Origin: Peterkaempfera bronchialis
GTDB lineage: Bacteria > Actinomycetota > Actinomycetes > Streptomycetales > Streptomycetaceae
Length of the DNA stretch: 64,000 nt
Assembly (NCBI RefSeq): GCF_003258605.2
Contig: NZ_CP031264.1
Coordinates: 2,976,001 to 3,040,000, forward strand
Direction of reading: 5' to 3'
In this document: positions 34,419-45,554 of the stretch, one piece after another
How the letters are laid out: each line of letters opens with the position of its first letter
How positions within the stretch are numbered: the first letter of the stretch is position 1
Program-made: the position numbers and the translations under genes
The notes under the pieces: model-generated
The model's database searches: none
What the model was told of the DNA's origin: nothing
Seen by the model: the letters and a program-made list of their open reading frames with translations, nothing else

Positions 34419-35267
34419 ATGGCTCCCTTCTCCCCCGACGGCAGGCCGCCCGCCGCCCCGCGCGCGCACGCCCGCAGCCGGGCGGTGCGCCCGGTCGGCA
34501 CGGTCACCCGTGGCACCACCAACCCCAACCGGCTGCGCAGGATGGACCGCTGGATCGCCGCCACGCTCGGTCCGGCGCTGCGCCGCGCCCCCGGTGCTCC
34601 GACGGCGGTGGACCTCGGCTACGGGGCGGCGCCGTGGACGGCGGTGGAGCTGCACGCCCGGCTGTCGGCGGTGCGGCCCGACGTCAGGGTGGTGGGGATC
34701 GAGATCGAGCCGGACCGGGTGGCGGCGGCCCTGCCGTACGCCCGGCCGCCCGGGCTCTCCTTCCGGCGCGGCGGCTTCGAGCTGCCGCTGGAGGGCGGCG
34801 CCCGGCCGCTGCTGGTACGGGCGGCCAATGTGCTGCGGCAGTACGGGGAGGCGGAGGTCGCGGCGGTGTGGGAGCGGCTGTGCGGGCGGCTGGCCCCGGG
34901 CGGGCTGCTGGTGGAGGGCACCTGCGACGAGGTGGGGCGGCGGCATGTGTGGGTGGCGCTGGGTCCGGAGGGGCCTCGGACGGTGACCTTCGCGGCGCGG
35001 TTGGCGGGGCTGGAGCGGCCGGGGGAGCTGGCCGAGCGGCTGCCCAAGGCGCTGATCCACCGCAATGTGCCGGGGGAGCCGGTGCATGCCTTCCTGGCGG
35101 ACTTCGACCGGGCGTGGGCTGCGGCGGCGCCGTATGCGGCGTTCGGGGCGCGGCAGCGCTGGGCGGCGGCCTGCGCGGCGCTGGCGGGGAGTTGGCCGCT
35201 GACCGGGCCGCGCAGCCGGTGGCGGCTGGGCGAGGTCACGGTGGAGTGGGCGGCGGTGGCGCCATGA
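34419..35267 (+). CDS. SAM-dependent class I methyltransferase
   Basis: 282 residues. The AdoMet-binding motif I is [16 protein letters not shown] with acidic motif II in [12 protein letters not shown] basic N-terminal 50 residues precede the fold, including [13 protein letters not shown] and [14 protein letters not shown]. The overall form resembles Streptomyces methyltransferases adjacent to mshA, with unknown substrate. The mRNA is probably leaderless. It is divergent from mshA and convergent with the macrodomain gene. Confidence 0.82.
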   Translation: MAPFSPDGRPPAAPRAHARSRAVRPVGTVTRGTTNPNRLRRMDRWIAATLGPALRRAPGAPTAVDLGYGAAPWTAVELHARLSAVRPDVRVVGIEIEPDRVAAALPYARPPGLSFRRGGFELPLEGGARPLLVRAANVLRQYGEAEVAAVWERLCGRLAPGGLLVEGTCDEVGRRHVWVALGPEGPRTVTFAARLAGLERPGELAERLPKALIHRNVPGEPVHAFLADFDRAWAAAAPYAAFGARQRWAAACAALAGSWPLTGPRSRWRLGEVTVEWAAVAP

Positions 35268-35407
35268 CGGCGGCGGGGGCTGTCGTGGCGCTCGACGATT
35301 CACTCGAACGAGTTATCGATTAGTGCTGGCGTGTCGGCGCCTCGGCACGCCACGATGGGAACATGCGCACGGCCCCCAGGGATCCCGCGCCACTCCCTGA
35401 CACCCGC

Positions 35408-35956
35408 TCAACTCTCAGGCCCACCGAAACCTTCCCCACCCTCAAGCCCGTCCAGCACGCCTTGGAACGCCTCGAACGCAGTCCCGTCGAAGAGCACAAA
35501 GCGCGCCTCGGCGACGGCGGCGCCCGCACCCGCCACCGTGGCCAGCGCGATCCGCGCCGCGTCCTCCAGCGGCCAGCCGTAGATACCGGTGGAGACCGCC
35601 GGGAAGGCGACGGTCCGCGCCCCCAGGTCGTCCGCCACCCGCAGCGACTCCCGGTAGCAGGAGGCCAGCAGCGCCGAGTTGTCCACCTCGGCCCGATGGA
35701 CCGGCCCGACGGTGTGGATGACCCAGCGGGCCGGCAGCCTGCCGGCCGTGGTGGCCACCGCCTGCCCGGTGGGCAGTCCCCTGCCGTACCGGGACGCCCT
35801 GAGCCGGCGGCAGTCGTCCAGGACCTCAGGCCCACCACGGCGGTGTATCGCCCCGTCCACTCCCCCGCCGCCCAGCATGGCGGAGTTGGCCGCGTTCACC
35901 ACCGCGTCCACTCGCTGCTCGGTGATGTCACCCTGCACCAGCGTGATCCGTGTCAC
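35408..35956 (-). CDS. Macrodomain ADP-ribose hydrolase (O-acetyl-ADP-ribose deacetylase type)
   Basis: 182 residues. The GTG at 35956 follows GGAGAGG at 7 nt and opens the conserved start ITLVQGDIT. The ADP-ribose-binding loop VVNAANSAMLGGGGVDGAIH and the diphosphate loop AFPAVSTGIYGWP are intact, matching MacroD-type enzymes. They remove ADP-ribose from proteins, nucleic acids or O-acetyl-ADP-ribose. The C-terminal dozen residues are Gly/Glu-rich. No ADP-ribosyltransferase gene is adjacent. Confidence 0.92.
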   Translation of the reverse strand: MTRITLVQGDITEQRVDAVVNAANSAMLGGGGVDGAIHRRGGPEVLDDCRRLRASRYGRGLPTGQAVATTAGRLPARWVIHTVGPVHRAEVDNSALLASCYRESLRVADDLGARTVAFPAVSTGIYGWPLEDAARIALATVAGAGAAVAEARFVLFDGTAFEAFQGVLDGLEGGEGFGGPES

Positions 35957-36171
35957 CAGTCGGCCTCTCCGCAGAACGGCGCATCGCCCCCCGTCCAGGT
36001 TATCCGCGCCGGTCATCGCGGGGTCGGCCGCTCGGAGCGCCGCACCGGCCCGGAGCAGGCCGGACTGGAGATCACGTTAGGGTCACGGGAAGATTCCCGG
36101 TGGACGGTGCCCGGCGGGCACTGCACACCCCTCCCGGCCGTTGCACGGCCAGGGACAGAGAGGACCGACTG

Positions 36172-37557
36172 ATGCCCGCAACCGGAGACGAGCGCGACCA
36201 CAGCGCCCCGCCCCCGGACGGCGCCCGCACCGCCGAGGCCCCCGCCGCCCCGGTGGCGATCCGCCCTTGCCCGGCCCAGCCCCGCAGCGGAGCCCGGGAG
36301 CCCGGCTCGGAGGCACCCGTCTCGGCACCCATACCTCGGCCTCGACACGGGTCCGCCTCGGACGCCGCCCTGCCCGCCCCCATCCCGCTGCTGGTCGTGG
36401 AGAACGACGCGAGTGACGCCCGGCTCATCGAGAGGCAGCTCACCGGCACCGGCCAGCCCTTCGCGCTGCGCTGGGCCCGAGGGCTGGAGCAGGCCGCCCG
36501 GCAGCTCACCGAGCCGGGCAACGCCATCGCCTGCGTGCTGCTCGACCTCGCCGTGCCCGACGCCCGCGGGCTCGCCGGGCTGCACGCCCTGCTGCGCAGC
36601 GCCCCGCACACCGCCGTCCTGGTCCTCACCGGGGCCGCCGACGCCCACCTGGGCGCCGCCGCCGTGGCCGCAGGCGCGCAGGACTTCCTGATCAAGCACG
36701 AGACCGACGGACCGCTGCTGGCCCGCGCCATCCGCTACGCCGTGGAGCGCAAACGGGCCGACGAGTCCCAGCGGCGGCTGGTCGAAGCCGAACTGCGCGG
36801 CCAGGAGAACGCCCGCCTGCAACGCCATCTGCTGCCCACCCCGCTGCTGGACGGCTCCGGGCTGGCCTTCCACCGCCGCTACCGGCCCGGCCGCCGCCGG
36901 GCACTGCTCGGCGGCGACTTCTACGACGCCGTCCGCACCGACGACGGCACCGTCCATGTGGTGATCGGCGACGTCTGCGGGCACGGCCCCGACGAGGCGG
37001 CGCTCGGCGTCGCGCTGCGGATAGCGTGGCGCACCCTGGTCTTCGCCGGCCTCACCGGGGAGGCCCTGCTCTCCACCCTCCAGCGGGTGCTGGAGCACGA
37101 GCGGCGCAGCGACGAGATCTTCGCCACCTTGTGCATGATGGCCATCGCCCCCGACGGCGGCGACGGCGAGCTGTACCTCGCGGGTCACCCCGCCCCGCTG
37201 CTGCTGCGGCCGGACGCCGAGCCCGAACTGCTGCCCGCCGACGAGCCCGGCCCCGCGCTGGGCCTGGTCCCGGCCGGCGGCGGGCTGGACAGCTGGCCCC
37301 CGGTGAAGGTGCGGCTGGGCGATGAGTGGGGCCTGCTGCTCTACACCGACGGCCTGATCGAGGGCCGGGTCGGCGCCGGGTCGCGCCGCCTGGGGCAGGA
37401 CGGTCTGCTGGGTCTGATCGCCGACCACCAGGCTGGCGGAGTGGCACACCAGCAGTTGATCGACTCCGCCATCGCCGAGGTGGAGGACCTCAACGGCGGG
37501 GCACTCACCGACGATGTCGCCGTACTGCTGCTGGAGCGCATCCCCCGGCCGGGCTGA
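36172..37557 (+). CDS. Receiver-SpoIIE (PP2C-like) phosphatase
   Basis: 461 residues. A disordered N-terminal 65 residues is followed by a response-regulator receiver (about 68-185) with the phosphoacceptor Asp in VLLDLAVPDARG and Lys in FLIKHE. The acidic pocket reads VENDASD, with Asn where a second acidic residue is usual. A coiled linker joins a SpoIIE phosphatase domain with GGDFYDAV, DVCGHGPDEAAL, YLAGHPAPLL and LLYTDGLIEGR; the final metal motif is LTDDVAVLLL. Such proteins dephosphorylate anti-anti-sigma factors in partner-switching cascades. No partner genes are adjacent. Confidence 0.9.
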   Translation: MPATGDERDHSAPPPDGARTAEAPAAPVAIRPCPAQPRSGAREPGSEAPVSAPIPRPRHGSASDAALPAPIPLLVVENDASDARLIERQLTGTGQPFALRWARGLEQAARQLTEPGNAIACVLLDLAVPDARGLAGLHALLRSAPHTAVLVLTGAADAHLGAAAVAAGAQDFLIKHETDGPLLARAIRYAVERKRADESQRRLVEAELRGQENARLQRHLLPTPLLDGSGLAFHRRYRPGRRRALLGGDFYDAVRTDDGTVHVVIGDVCGHGPDEAALGVALRIAWRTLVFAGLTGEALLSTLQRVLEHERRSDEIFATLCMMAIAPDGGDGELYLAGHPAPLLLRPDAEPELLPADEPGPALGLVPAGGGLDSWPPVKVRLGDEWGLLLYTDGLIEGRVGAGSRRLGQDGLLGLIADHQAGGVAHQQLIDSAIAEVEDLNGGALTDDVAVLLLERIPRPG

Positions 37558-37626
37558 CCGCGCATGCGGACGGCCCCGGCCCCTCGTGGTGAGGGTGCCG
37601 GGGCCGCCGCTGCGCTCCGGGGGGCG

Positions 37627-37666
37627 GTGTCAGGCCGTGTCAGGCCGTCTCAGGCCACTTCAGGCC
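37627..37666. repeat. Four tandem 10-bp units at the end of the DUF2516 gene
   Basis: Units related to GTGTCAGGCC repeat in phase just beyond the stop of the DUF2516 gene, between convergent genes. Confidence 0.7.
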
Positions 37667-37669
37667 GCA

Positions 37670-38011
37670 TCACCAGGGCCCATACGGGCCCATGTTGTTG
37701 CGGTTGCCGCCACGACCGCCGGCGATCTCCCTCACCGCAGGCCGTACGTCCACCATGTAGACGATGGCGGCGACCAGCCCGGCCAGCACGAAGATGCCGA
37801 AGATGCTGGTGGTGAAGAGCAGATCCAGCACCACCGCGAGACCCAGTACCAGCAGCCAGAAGGGCTTGGTCTTCTTGTCGGCCGCCCGGTAGGCGTCCTC
37901 CCGGCGGGTCGCCGCGTCGATGAGCGCCGCGATCTTGAAGACGATGATCGCGGTGACCAGCCACCACATCGGGTTGAGCCACTCCAGGGACATGACGGCA
38001 CTGGCTCCCAC
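37670..38011 (-). CDS. DUF2516 family membrane protein
   Basis: 113 residues. Two to three membrane helices (about 12-30, 50-68 and 72-92) with the family element ALIDAATRREDAYRAADKKT followed by KPFWLLVLGLA. The GTG at 38011 has GGAGGAGG 5 nt upstream; an internal ATG six codons later is possible. The C-terminus is Gly/Asn-rich. The function is unknown. It follows the coiled-coil and XRE genes on the same strand, a conserved Streptomyces order. A 14-bp tandem repeat lies directly upstream. Confidence 0.85.
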   Translation of the reverse strand: MGASAVMSLEWLNPMWWLVTAIIVFKIAALIDAATRREDAYRAADKKTKPFWLLVLGLAVVLDLLFTTSIFGIFVLAGLVAAIVYMVDVRPAVREIAGGRGGNRNNMGPYGPW

Positions 38012-38030
38012 CGTGGCCTCCTCCTCTGCA

Positions 38031-38080
38031 TCCGACTGCTGTGTCCGACTTGCTGTATCCGACTTGCTGTATCCGACTGC
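38031..38080. repeat. Four tandem 13/14-bp units upstream of the DUF2516 gene
   Basis: Two perfect copies of TCCGACTTGCTGTA (38044-38071) are flanked by shorter variants TCCGACTGCTGTG and TCCGACTGC. The array lies between 20 and 70 bp upstream of the gene start. Confidence 0.85.
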
Positions 38081-38151
38081 GGGCCTTCATCGTGGCACGG
38101 GACCGGCCCGCTGCGTGAGGAACGGCCCGGCCCCGCCCGAAGTGCCCGGAA

Positions 38152-38742
38152 TCAGCTCGCCGACTCCTTGGACGTCGCCGACTTGCGGGCCGTGCCGCGC
38201 GGCTTGGCCGACCCGGGCCTCTCCGCACCGGACTCGTCGGCCGGTGCGACGGCCTCGGCGACCCCGTCCGCCGCGTCGGCGACCTTGACCGCAGCCTCGT
38301 CGGCGGCGGCGGACGCCCGGGACTCGAAGGCCGCGCCCTTCTCCTCGATCTGCTTGGCCGTCTCCTTGCGGCTCCGGTCGACGACGACCTTGCCGCGCTC
38401 GGCCAGCTCGTCGTAGACCTCCTTGGCCTTGACCGCGAACTCCGCGGCCCGGCCCACCTGCTGGAGTGCAAAGCCCTGCGCCCGCTCCTGCAGCACCTTG
38501 AGGTCGGTCGGCAGCGTGGTCACCGTCTCGGTCACCTTCGCCTGCGCCTCGACCAGCCGGGCCTGGGCCTCCTGGAACCGGGCGGCGGCCTTCTCCTGCG
38601 CGGCCTTGCGGTCCGCGGTGATCTCCTCGACCTTCCCGGGGACCTCGCGCAGCTTCTCGTACGCCAGGTCGCCGGCGCCCGCGAGGGCGTAGAGCGGGGT
38701 GGGGTCGGTCAGGGTCTTCTTCAGTTCGTCGGTGATCGGCAT
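38152..38742 (-). CDS. Coiled-coil heparin-binding-haemagglutinin-like protein
   Basis: 196 residues. The start MPITDELKKTLTDPTPLYAL is conserved among actinobacterial HBHA-like proteins. The middle (about 35-140) is a long charged coiled coil, and the C-terminus is Ala/Lys/Ser-rich with basic repeats such as SAKPRGTARKS. In mycobacteria such proteins bind sulfated sugars or lipid domains; in Streptomyces the role is unknown. It lies 36 bp downstream of the XRE gene, so the two may be co-transcribed. Confidence 0.75.
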   Translation of the reverse strand: MPITDELKKTLTDPTPLYALAGAGDLAYEKLREVPGKVEEITADRKAAQEKAAARFQEAQARLVEAQAKVTETVTTLPTDLKVLQERAQGFALQQVGRAAEFAVKAKEVYDELAERGKVVVDRSRKETAKQIEEKGAAFESRASAAADEAAVKVADAADGVAEAVAPADESGAERPGSAKPRGTARKSATSKESAS

Positions 38743-38778
38743 GAGGGGTCCTCCCCTTGCGTCGTCGGCGGCGACCGC

Positions 38779-41115
<2,337 letters not shown>

Positions 41116-41579
41116 GCCGGGTTCGGCGCGGTCCGGTGCCGAACCACGAGACGGCCAGGCTGGTCGCGCCTGACGTGGGCAGCATCCCGGCGACATCGTG
41201 AACAGTCATACGGCGCATCCAAGCGGACACCACTGACACCGCCCCCGACCACCCGGCCGACCCTCGTCACACGCCTCCGATGCGCAAGCGCGCAAGTGCC
41301 GCTGCGTGCAGAGCAAATGAGCGGCAGCCGATTCCGCATCATGGACGCTGTCGTGGAGACCTACGACGCTGTGGACTTCGCACTGTGGCCCATCGCCGCC
41401 CCGCGCGCCTTTCCCTCTCCGGCCGGATGTCGCCGGAGGAAGTCGGCACGGCGATGGCGGTCCTGGCCGGCTACCACCCCGACGTACCGGACACCTCGGC
41501 CCCGGGCGCCACCGAATTCCAGCGCTGAAAAGCTCGTGGTCGGTCCACAGCGCGAAAGCCAGGGCTGTCAGTCTCCGGG
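41116..41579. other. Intergenic stretch with a possible broken small gene
   Basis: 464 bp with no intact gene. On the plus strand near 41329 one frame reads SGSRFRIMDAVVETYDAVDF. Another frame just downstream reads LSGRMSPEEVGTAMAVLAGY and ends at 41528. They could be halves of one small frameshifted gene, but the family is unrecognised. Confidence 0.3.
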
Positions 41580-42506
41580 CTACCAGGGAGGGCTGTTGAC
41601 CTCTTCGGGGAGCGGACCACGGGGTGGATTGCCGGTCGGTGCGGGAGGCTTGCGCCAGACGAAGACCTCGGTGCTCGGCTGGCGTTCGGAGAAGCGGCCC
41701 GAGGGCGAGGTCTCCCGCAGTAGGTGTCCGAGGTCTGCCTCGAAGTCGCCGCGTCGCCTGCCGAAGAGGTGTGGCGCAGAGGAGGAGGTGGAGAACACCC
41801 ACGCCACCACGTCACCGCAGGTGCGTTCCAGCGGCCGGCCCCCGGGGACGACATACCGCTGCGGGCCCGCAAAGCCTGCCCGGCCGAGTACAGCGGCCTC
41901 GCCGCCCGGCGTTCCGTTCGGCAGGACCCCGCGGCCTGCTCGTCGGACCGGTCCCAGGTACTGCCGGACCAGATCCTGGATGGCGGCATAGGGAACCGCC
42001 GGATGCGGGAGATCGGCGACGTCTCGCGTCTCCGTCTTCAGGTCCGAGATGTGTACCAGGGCACCCGCCGGCCGGAGCATGTCCTTGACGGTTGCCGCCA
42101 CCAGATCGCGGTCCATCCAGTGGAAGGACTGGCCGAAGGTCGCGACGGTGAACGTCCCGAGACCTGCGGGCAGTTCCTCGGCGCGGAGCCGGACCCACCT
42201 CGTCTTCCGGGTCACGCCTGCCTCTTCGGCCCGGTGGCCGGCTTCGGCGAGCATCCCGCTGTCCGGGTCCACGCCGACGATCTCGCTGAACAGGTGCGCC
42301 AAGCCCAGAGCGAGGATGCCGGGCCCGCAGCCCACATCGATCAGACGTCCCCGGCCGTCGAGCGCCAGGGCCTCGGCGAGTACCTCCGCGAGTCCGGGTG
42401 CGTAGGGGAGCCGCCCCCGTCGGTAGTAGGGAGCCGAGCCCAGAAACAGCGTGTCGTCCCACTCCCAGCCCTCGGGCATACCGGCTACCGCCTTTCTTCC
42501 GCGCAT
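41580..42506 (-). CDS. SAM-dependent methyltransferase
   Basis: 308 residues. The AdoMet motif I is LIDVGCGPGILALGLA, motif II has IVGVDPDSGML and the post-motif region FTVATFGQSFHWMD fits the UbiE/Coq5-like group. GAGGGG lies just upstream of the ATG at 42506; an ATG nine codons later is possible. The C-terminal 50 residues include WVFSTSSSAPHLFG. The substrate is unknown. It is divergent from the hydrolase gene with 63 bp between starts. Confidence 0.85.
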   Translation of the reverse strand: MRGRKAVAGMPEGWEWDDTLFLGSAPYYRRGRLPYAPGLAEVLAEALALDGRGRLIDVGCGPGILALGLAHLFSEIVGVDPDSGMLAEAGHRAEEAGVTRKTRWVRLRAEELPAGLGTFTVATFGQSFHWMDRDLVAATVKDMLRPAGALVHISDLKTETRDVADLPHPAVPYAAIQDLVRQYLGPVRRAGRGVLPNGTPGGEAAVLGRAGFAGPQRYVVPGGRPLERTCGDVVAWVFSTSSSAPHLFGRRRGDFEADLGHLLRETSPSGRFSERQPSTEVFVWRKPPAPTGNPPRGPLPEEVNSPPW

Positions 42507-42557
42507 CGCATGCCCCTCGCAGCGATGGCTCCACGGCTCATTGTCGGACCGGCGCGC

Positions 42558-42563
42558 TACGTT
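42558..42563 (+). promoter_or_regulatory. Leaderless -10 box (TACGTT)
   Basis: TACGTT ends 6 nt before the ATG at 42570. Confidence 0.5.
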
Positions 42564-42569
42564 GCCGCC

Positions 42570-43271
42570 ATGCCGGAATTCGTACTGGTCGCGGGCGCGT
42601 GGCTTGGGTCGTGGGCGTGGGACGAGGTGGTGCCGGAGTTGCGTGCGGCCGGGCATGGTGCCCATCCGGTGACGCTGTCCGGCCTCGGCGACAGACGGGG
42701 CGTACCGGCGGGGCAGCAGACCCATGTCCGGGACATCGTGGAGGAGGTGGAACGCCGCGATCTCCGTGAGGTCGTCCTCGTCGGGCACAGCTACTCGGGC
42801 ATCCCGGTCGGCCAGGCTGCCGAGCGGATCGGCGACCGGCTGGCCCGCGTGGTCTTCGTCGACTCCAATGTCCCGGCCGACGGCGAGTCGTTCGCCTCCG
42901 CCTGGTGGCAGGGCCCGGCGGCGCTGGAGGCTTCGATCGCGGAGAACGGCGGCTTCTGGGCGCCGCTCACCGCAGCCGACTACGACGGCCAGGGCCTCAC
43001 CGGCGAGCAGATCGCACGGATCGTGGGCGGCTCGACGCCGCACCCGGGTGCCACGCTGACCGAGCCGGCCGTGCTGACCCGCCCGCTCGGCGGGCTTCCG
43101 GCGACCTACGTCAAGTGCCTGCTCGACGGCCCCGAGCCGAGCGCCGATGTGGCCGAGCTGCTGACCAACGAGCACTGGCGGCTGGTCGAGATGGACACCG
43201 GCCACTGGCCGATGTTCTCCCGGCCAGGTGAGCTGGCACGGATCTTGCACCGGTCAGCCACGCAGTCCTGA
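42570..43271 (+). CDS. Alpha/beta hydrolase
   Basis: 233 residues. The oxyanion segment VLVAGAWLGSWAWDEV, the nucleophile elbow LVGHSYSGIPVG (Ser near 76) and a C-terminal His in MDTGHWPMFS give a full esterase-type triad; FVDSNVPADGESF holds the likely acid region. The size and motifs match the abhydrolase-6 esterase group. The substrate is unknown. A TACGTT box 6 nt upstream suggests leaderless expression. It is divergent from the methyltransferase gene. Confidence 0.87.
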   Translation: MPEFVLVAGAWLGSWAWDEVVPELRAAGHGAHPVTLSGLGDRRGVPAGQQTHVRDIVEEVERRDLREVVLVGHSYSGIPVGQAAERIGDRLARVVFVDSNVPADGESFASAWWQGPAALEASIAENGGFWAPLTAADYDGQGLTGEQIARIVGGSTPHPGATLTEPAVLTRPLGGLPATYVKCLLDGPEPSADVAELLTNEHWRLVEMDTGHWPMFSRPGELARILHRSATQS

Positions 43272-43291
43272 GCCCGGGAGGGTCGGGGCGG

Positions 43292-43475
43292 TCAGTGGTC
43301 GAGGACGGCGAGGTCGAGCCGGTGCAGGCGGGCGGGGTCGGCGATCACCTCGTACCCGGCGATCAGCTCGCCCTCGATGGTGAAGGTGAGGGCGAGAAGC
43401 AACCGTCCATGCGGGGCCACGACCACTTCCACGGCCCCGTCCACCAGCGCCGGTGCCGCGAACCGCAGCGCTTCA
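43292..43475 (-). pseudogene. C-terminal remnant of an ECF-type sigma factor (SnoaL-like tail)
   Basis: The minus strand encodes VAPHGRLLLALTFTIEGELI followed by AGYEVIADPARLHRLDLAVL and a stop. This is the end of ECF41-like sigma factors, whose C-terminal SnoaL-like domain controls activity. The sigma-2 and sigma-4 regions are missing. The open frame continues upstream only as antisense of an unrelated oxidoreductase fragment, so the gene is truncated at about 43475. Confidence 0.65.
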
Positions 43476-43912
43476 CCGCCGACGATCGGACGTTGGCCGA
43501 CTACGACGCACTCATGGCGGAGCTCAACGGCCACCCCGTGGCCTATCTGCACCTGCGCGGCCCGGCACCCGCCTCACCGGGCGGCACCCCCGACTTCGAC
43601 GCCATCGCCCGCTATCGGCGGCGCTTCGACGGCCCGCTGATCGCGAACCACGGCTTCGACCGCGAGTCCGGGAACGCCGTCATCGAGGCGGGCACCGCCG
43701 ACGCCGTGTCGTCCGCCACCCACTTCATCGCCAACCCCGACCTGGTCAGCCGATTCGCCCTGGGCCGCGACCTGGCCACCGGGGACCCCGCCACGTACTA
43801 CACCGGTGCGGCCGGCGGCTATGTCGACTACCCCGTGAGCGGCTGGCGGGACAGCGCGGCGCAGGGCGTCGGAGAGGCGGCAGCCGCCCGGGACCAGTCG
43901 TCCTGCTCGTAG
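43474..43912 (+). pseudogene. C-terminal remnant of an old-yellow-enzyme flavin oxidoreductase
   Basis: The plus frame reads FTADDRTLADYDALMAELNG, LIANHGFDRESGNAVIEAGT and ATHFIANPDLVSRFALG, matching the last 140 residues of NemA-type alkene reductases (FMN-phosphate-binding and C-terminal regions). The N-terminal 220 residues, with the TIM-barrel start and FMN motifs, are absent. It abuts the sigma-factor remnant, so both genes were cut at the same place. Confidence 0.6.
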
Positions 43913-43937
43913 TGCCGCGCCCGGCCGGGGTGTCGGG

Positions 43938-44843
43938 TCAGTTGCGGGCGCGAAGGCGGCGCAGCATGCGGGCGTCCTGGAAGCCGACCGCGCGGGCGGC
44001 GGCCTCGACGGTGGCGCCCCGGCCGATGAGGTGGTCGGCGCGCTCGGTGCGCAGCAGTTGCTGGTAGCGGAGCGGGGTCAGCCCGGTGGCGTCGGTGAAG
44101 CGCCGGGTGAGGGTGCGTTCGCTGACGCCGGCGGCGGCGGCCAGGTCGGCGAGGGAGAGGCGGTCGGCGAACCGGGTGTCGATGAGGTCCTGGACGCGGT
44201 GGACGGCGTCGCTGAGGTGGGCGCGGTGCCGGAGCATGGCGCTGGCCTGCTGCTCGTCGCCGTTGCGGCGGGCGTAGACCACCATGGCCCGGGCGATGCG
44301 GGCGGCGGCGCCGGGTCCGTGCCGTACGGCGATCAGATGGAGGGCCAGGTCGATGCCGCTGGCGATGCCGGCGGAGGTGATGACGCGGTCGTCCTCGACA
44401 TAGAGCACATCGCGGACCACATGGGCGGCGGGGTGGCGGCGGGCGAGTTCGTCCTGCACATGGTGGTGGGTGGTGCAGCGGCGCCCGTCGAGCAGTCCGG
44501 CCCGGCCGAGGGCGTCGGCGCCGGCGCAGACGCTGGCGACGGTGCCGCCCGCCGCATGGTGCTCGGTGAGGCGGCGCAGGGTGGCGGGGTCCAGTGGGCC
44601 GTGGCCGTGCAGGGTGGGGGCCCGCCAGCCGGGGACGATGAGGAGGTCGTCGGGGGTGAGTTCGGGCCAGTCGAGCGAGGCCCGTACCGGCAGTCCCTGG
44701 GCGGTGGGGACGTCCTCCTGCTCGGCCGTGTAGTGCAGCCGGTAGCCGAGGCCGAGGTCCGCTGCGGTGGAGAACACCTGGGCGGGCCCGGCGAGGTCCA
44801 GCAGATGCAGGCCGGGGACGAGCAGAAGGACGACGAGGGTCAC
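43938..44843 (-). CDS. GlxA-family AraC/XylS transcriptional regulator
   Basis: 301 residues. The N-terminal DJ-1/PfpI-like domain (about 1-180) has VCAGADALGRAGLL at the nucleophile elbow, and the AraC domain has ADLAAAAGVSERTLTRRFTD. The second helix-turn-helix is cut short: the protein ends DARMLRRLRARN, about 15-20 residues earlier than usual relatives, which normally add a FRRRFGxSPxxYR segment. DNA binding may be impaired. It lies 7 bp after the isochorismatase-like gene on the same strand. Confidence 0.87.
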   Translation of the reverse strand: MTLVVLLLVPGLHLLDLAGPAQVFSTAADLGLGYRLHYTAEQEDVPTAQGLPVRASLDWPELTPDDLLIVPGWRAPTLHGHGPLDPATLRRLTEHHAAGGTVASVCAGADALGRAGLLDGRRCTTHHHVQDELARRHPAAHVVRDVLYVEDDRVITSAGIASGIDLALHLIAVRHGPGAAARIARAMVVYARRNGDEQQASAMLRHRAHLSDAVHRVQDLIDTRFADRLSLADLAAAAGVSERTLTRRFTDATGLTPLRYQQLLRTERADHLIGRGATVEAAARAVGFQDARMLRRLRARN

Positions 44844-44850
44844 GATCCGG

Positions 44851-45456
44851 TCAGCCTCCGGGGTGGGCCGCGACGGGTTCGGTCAGCTCGGCCACGGTGG
44901 CGATGGCGGCGAAGCGGCCGGCCAGGGCGTACTCGGTGCGGGCGATGATGTCGGCGGTCCCCAGGGTTCGCGGGTCGGCCAGCAGCTCGGCCACCGTGCG
45001 GTCCTGCGGGGCGTCGCGGTGCGGGATGGGGAAGGTCGCGGTGGCGTCGACGGCGAAGACGACGTCGAAGCCGAGGTCGGCGGCCAGCCGGGCGGTGGTC
45101 TCGCAGCACTGCTCGGTCTGGATGCCGCAGACGGTCAGCCGGCGGATGCCCCGGGTGGTGAGCAGTTGCTGGAGGTTGGTGGTGGTGAAGGCGTTGCGGG
45201 AGGTCTTGGTGATCAGCGGCTCGCCCTCGCGCGGCTCCAGCCCGTCCATCAGCCGGACGTGCCCGGAGGCGGGGTCGAAGGCGGAGCCGCTGCCCGGATC
45301 GGTGTGCAGGACCCAGACCACCAGCTCGCCCCGGTCGCGGGCAGCGGCCACCAGGCGGCCCACCTGATCCGCGATGCCGGGGTCGGAGACTGCCTGCCAG
45401 AGCGGCCGCTGCCGGAAGGACTCCTGGACGTCGATGACGATGAGTGCGTTCTCCAT
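44851..45456 (-). CDS. Cysteine hydrolase of the isochorismatase family
   Basis: 201 residues. The catalytic Asp lies in ALIVIDVQESFRQRP, a Lys in LITKTSRNAF and the nucleophilic Cys in GIQTEQCCETTARLAAD. This triad is typical of isochorismatase-like amidases. The substrate is unknown. Because the GlxA-type regulator follows within 7 bp, the pair is probably one operon, and the regulator may respond to a compound handled by the hydrolase. Confidence 0.87.
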   Translation of the reverse strand: MENALIVIDVQESFRQRPLWQAVSDPGIADQVGRLVAAARDRGELVVWVLHTDPGSGSAFDPASGHVRLMDGLEPREGEPLITKTSRNAFTTTNLQQLLTTRGIRRLTVCGIQTEQCCETTARLAADLGFDVVFAVDATATFPIPHRDAPQDRTVAELLADPRTLGTADIIARTEYALAGRFAAIATVAELTEPVAAHPGG

Positions 45457-45554
45457 GCCTTCGATCCTGGTCCGGCTCAGGGGGTTCCGGTAAGGCACCA
45501 TCATGACCCGCTGCGGACCGATCCGGTCAGCCGCATGCCTCCGGGGCGGGGTCG

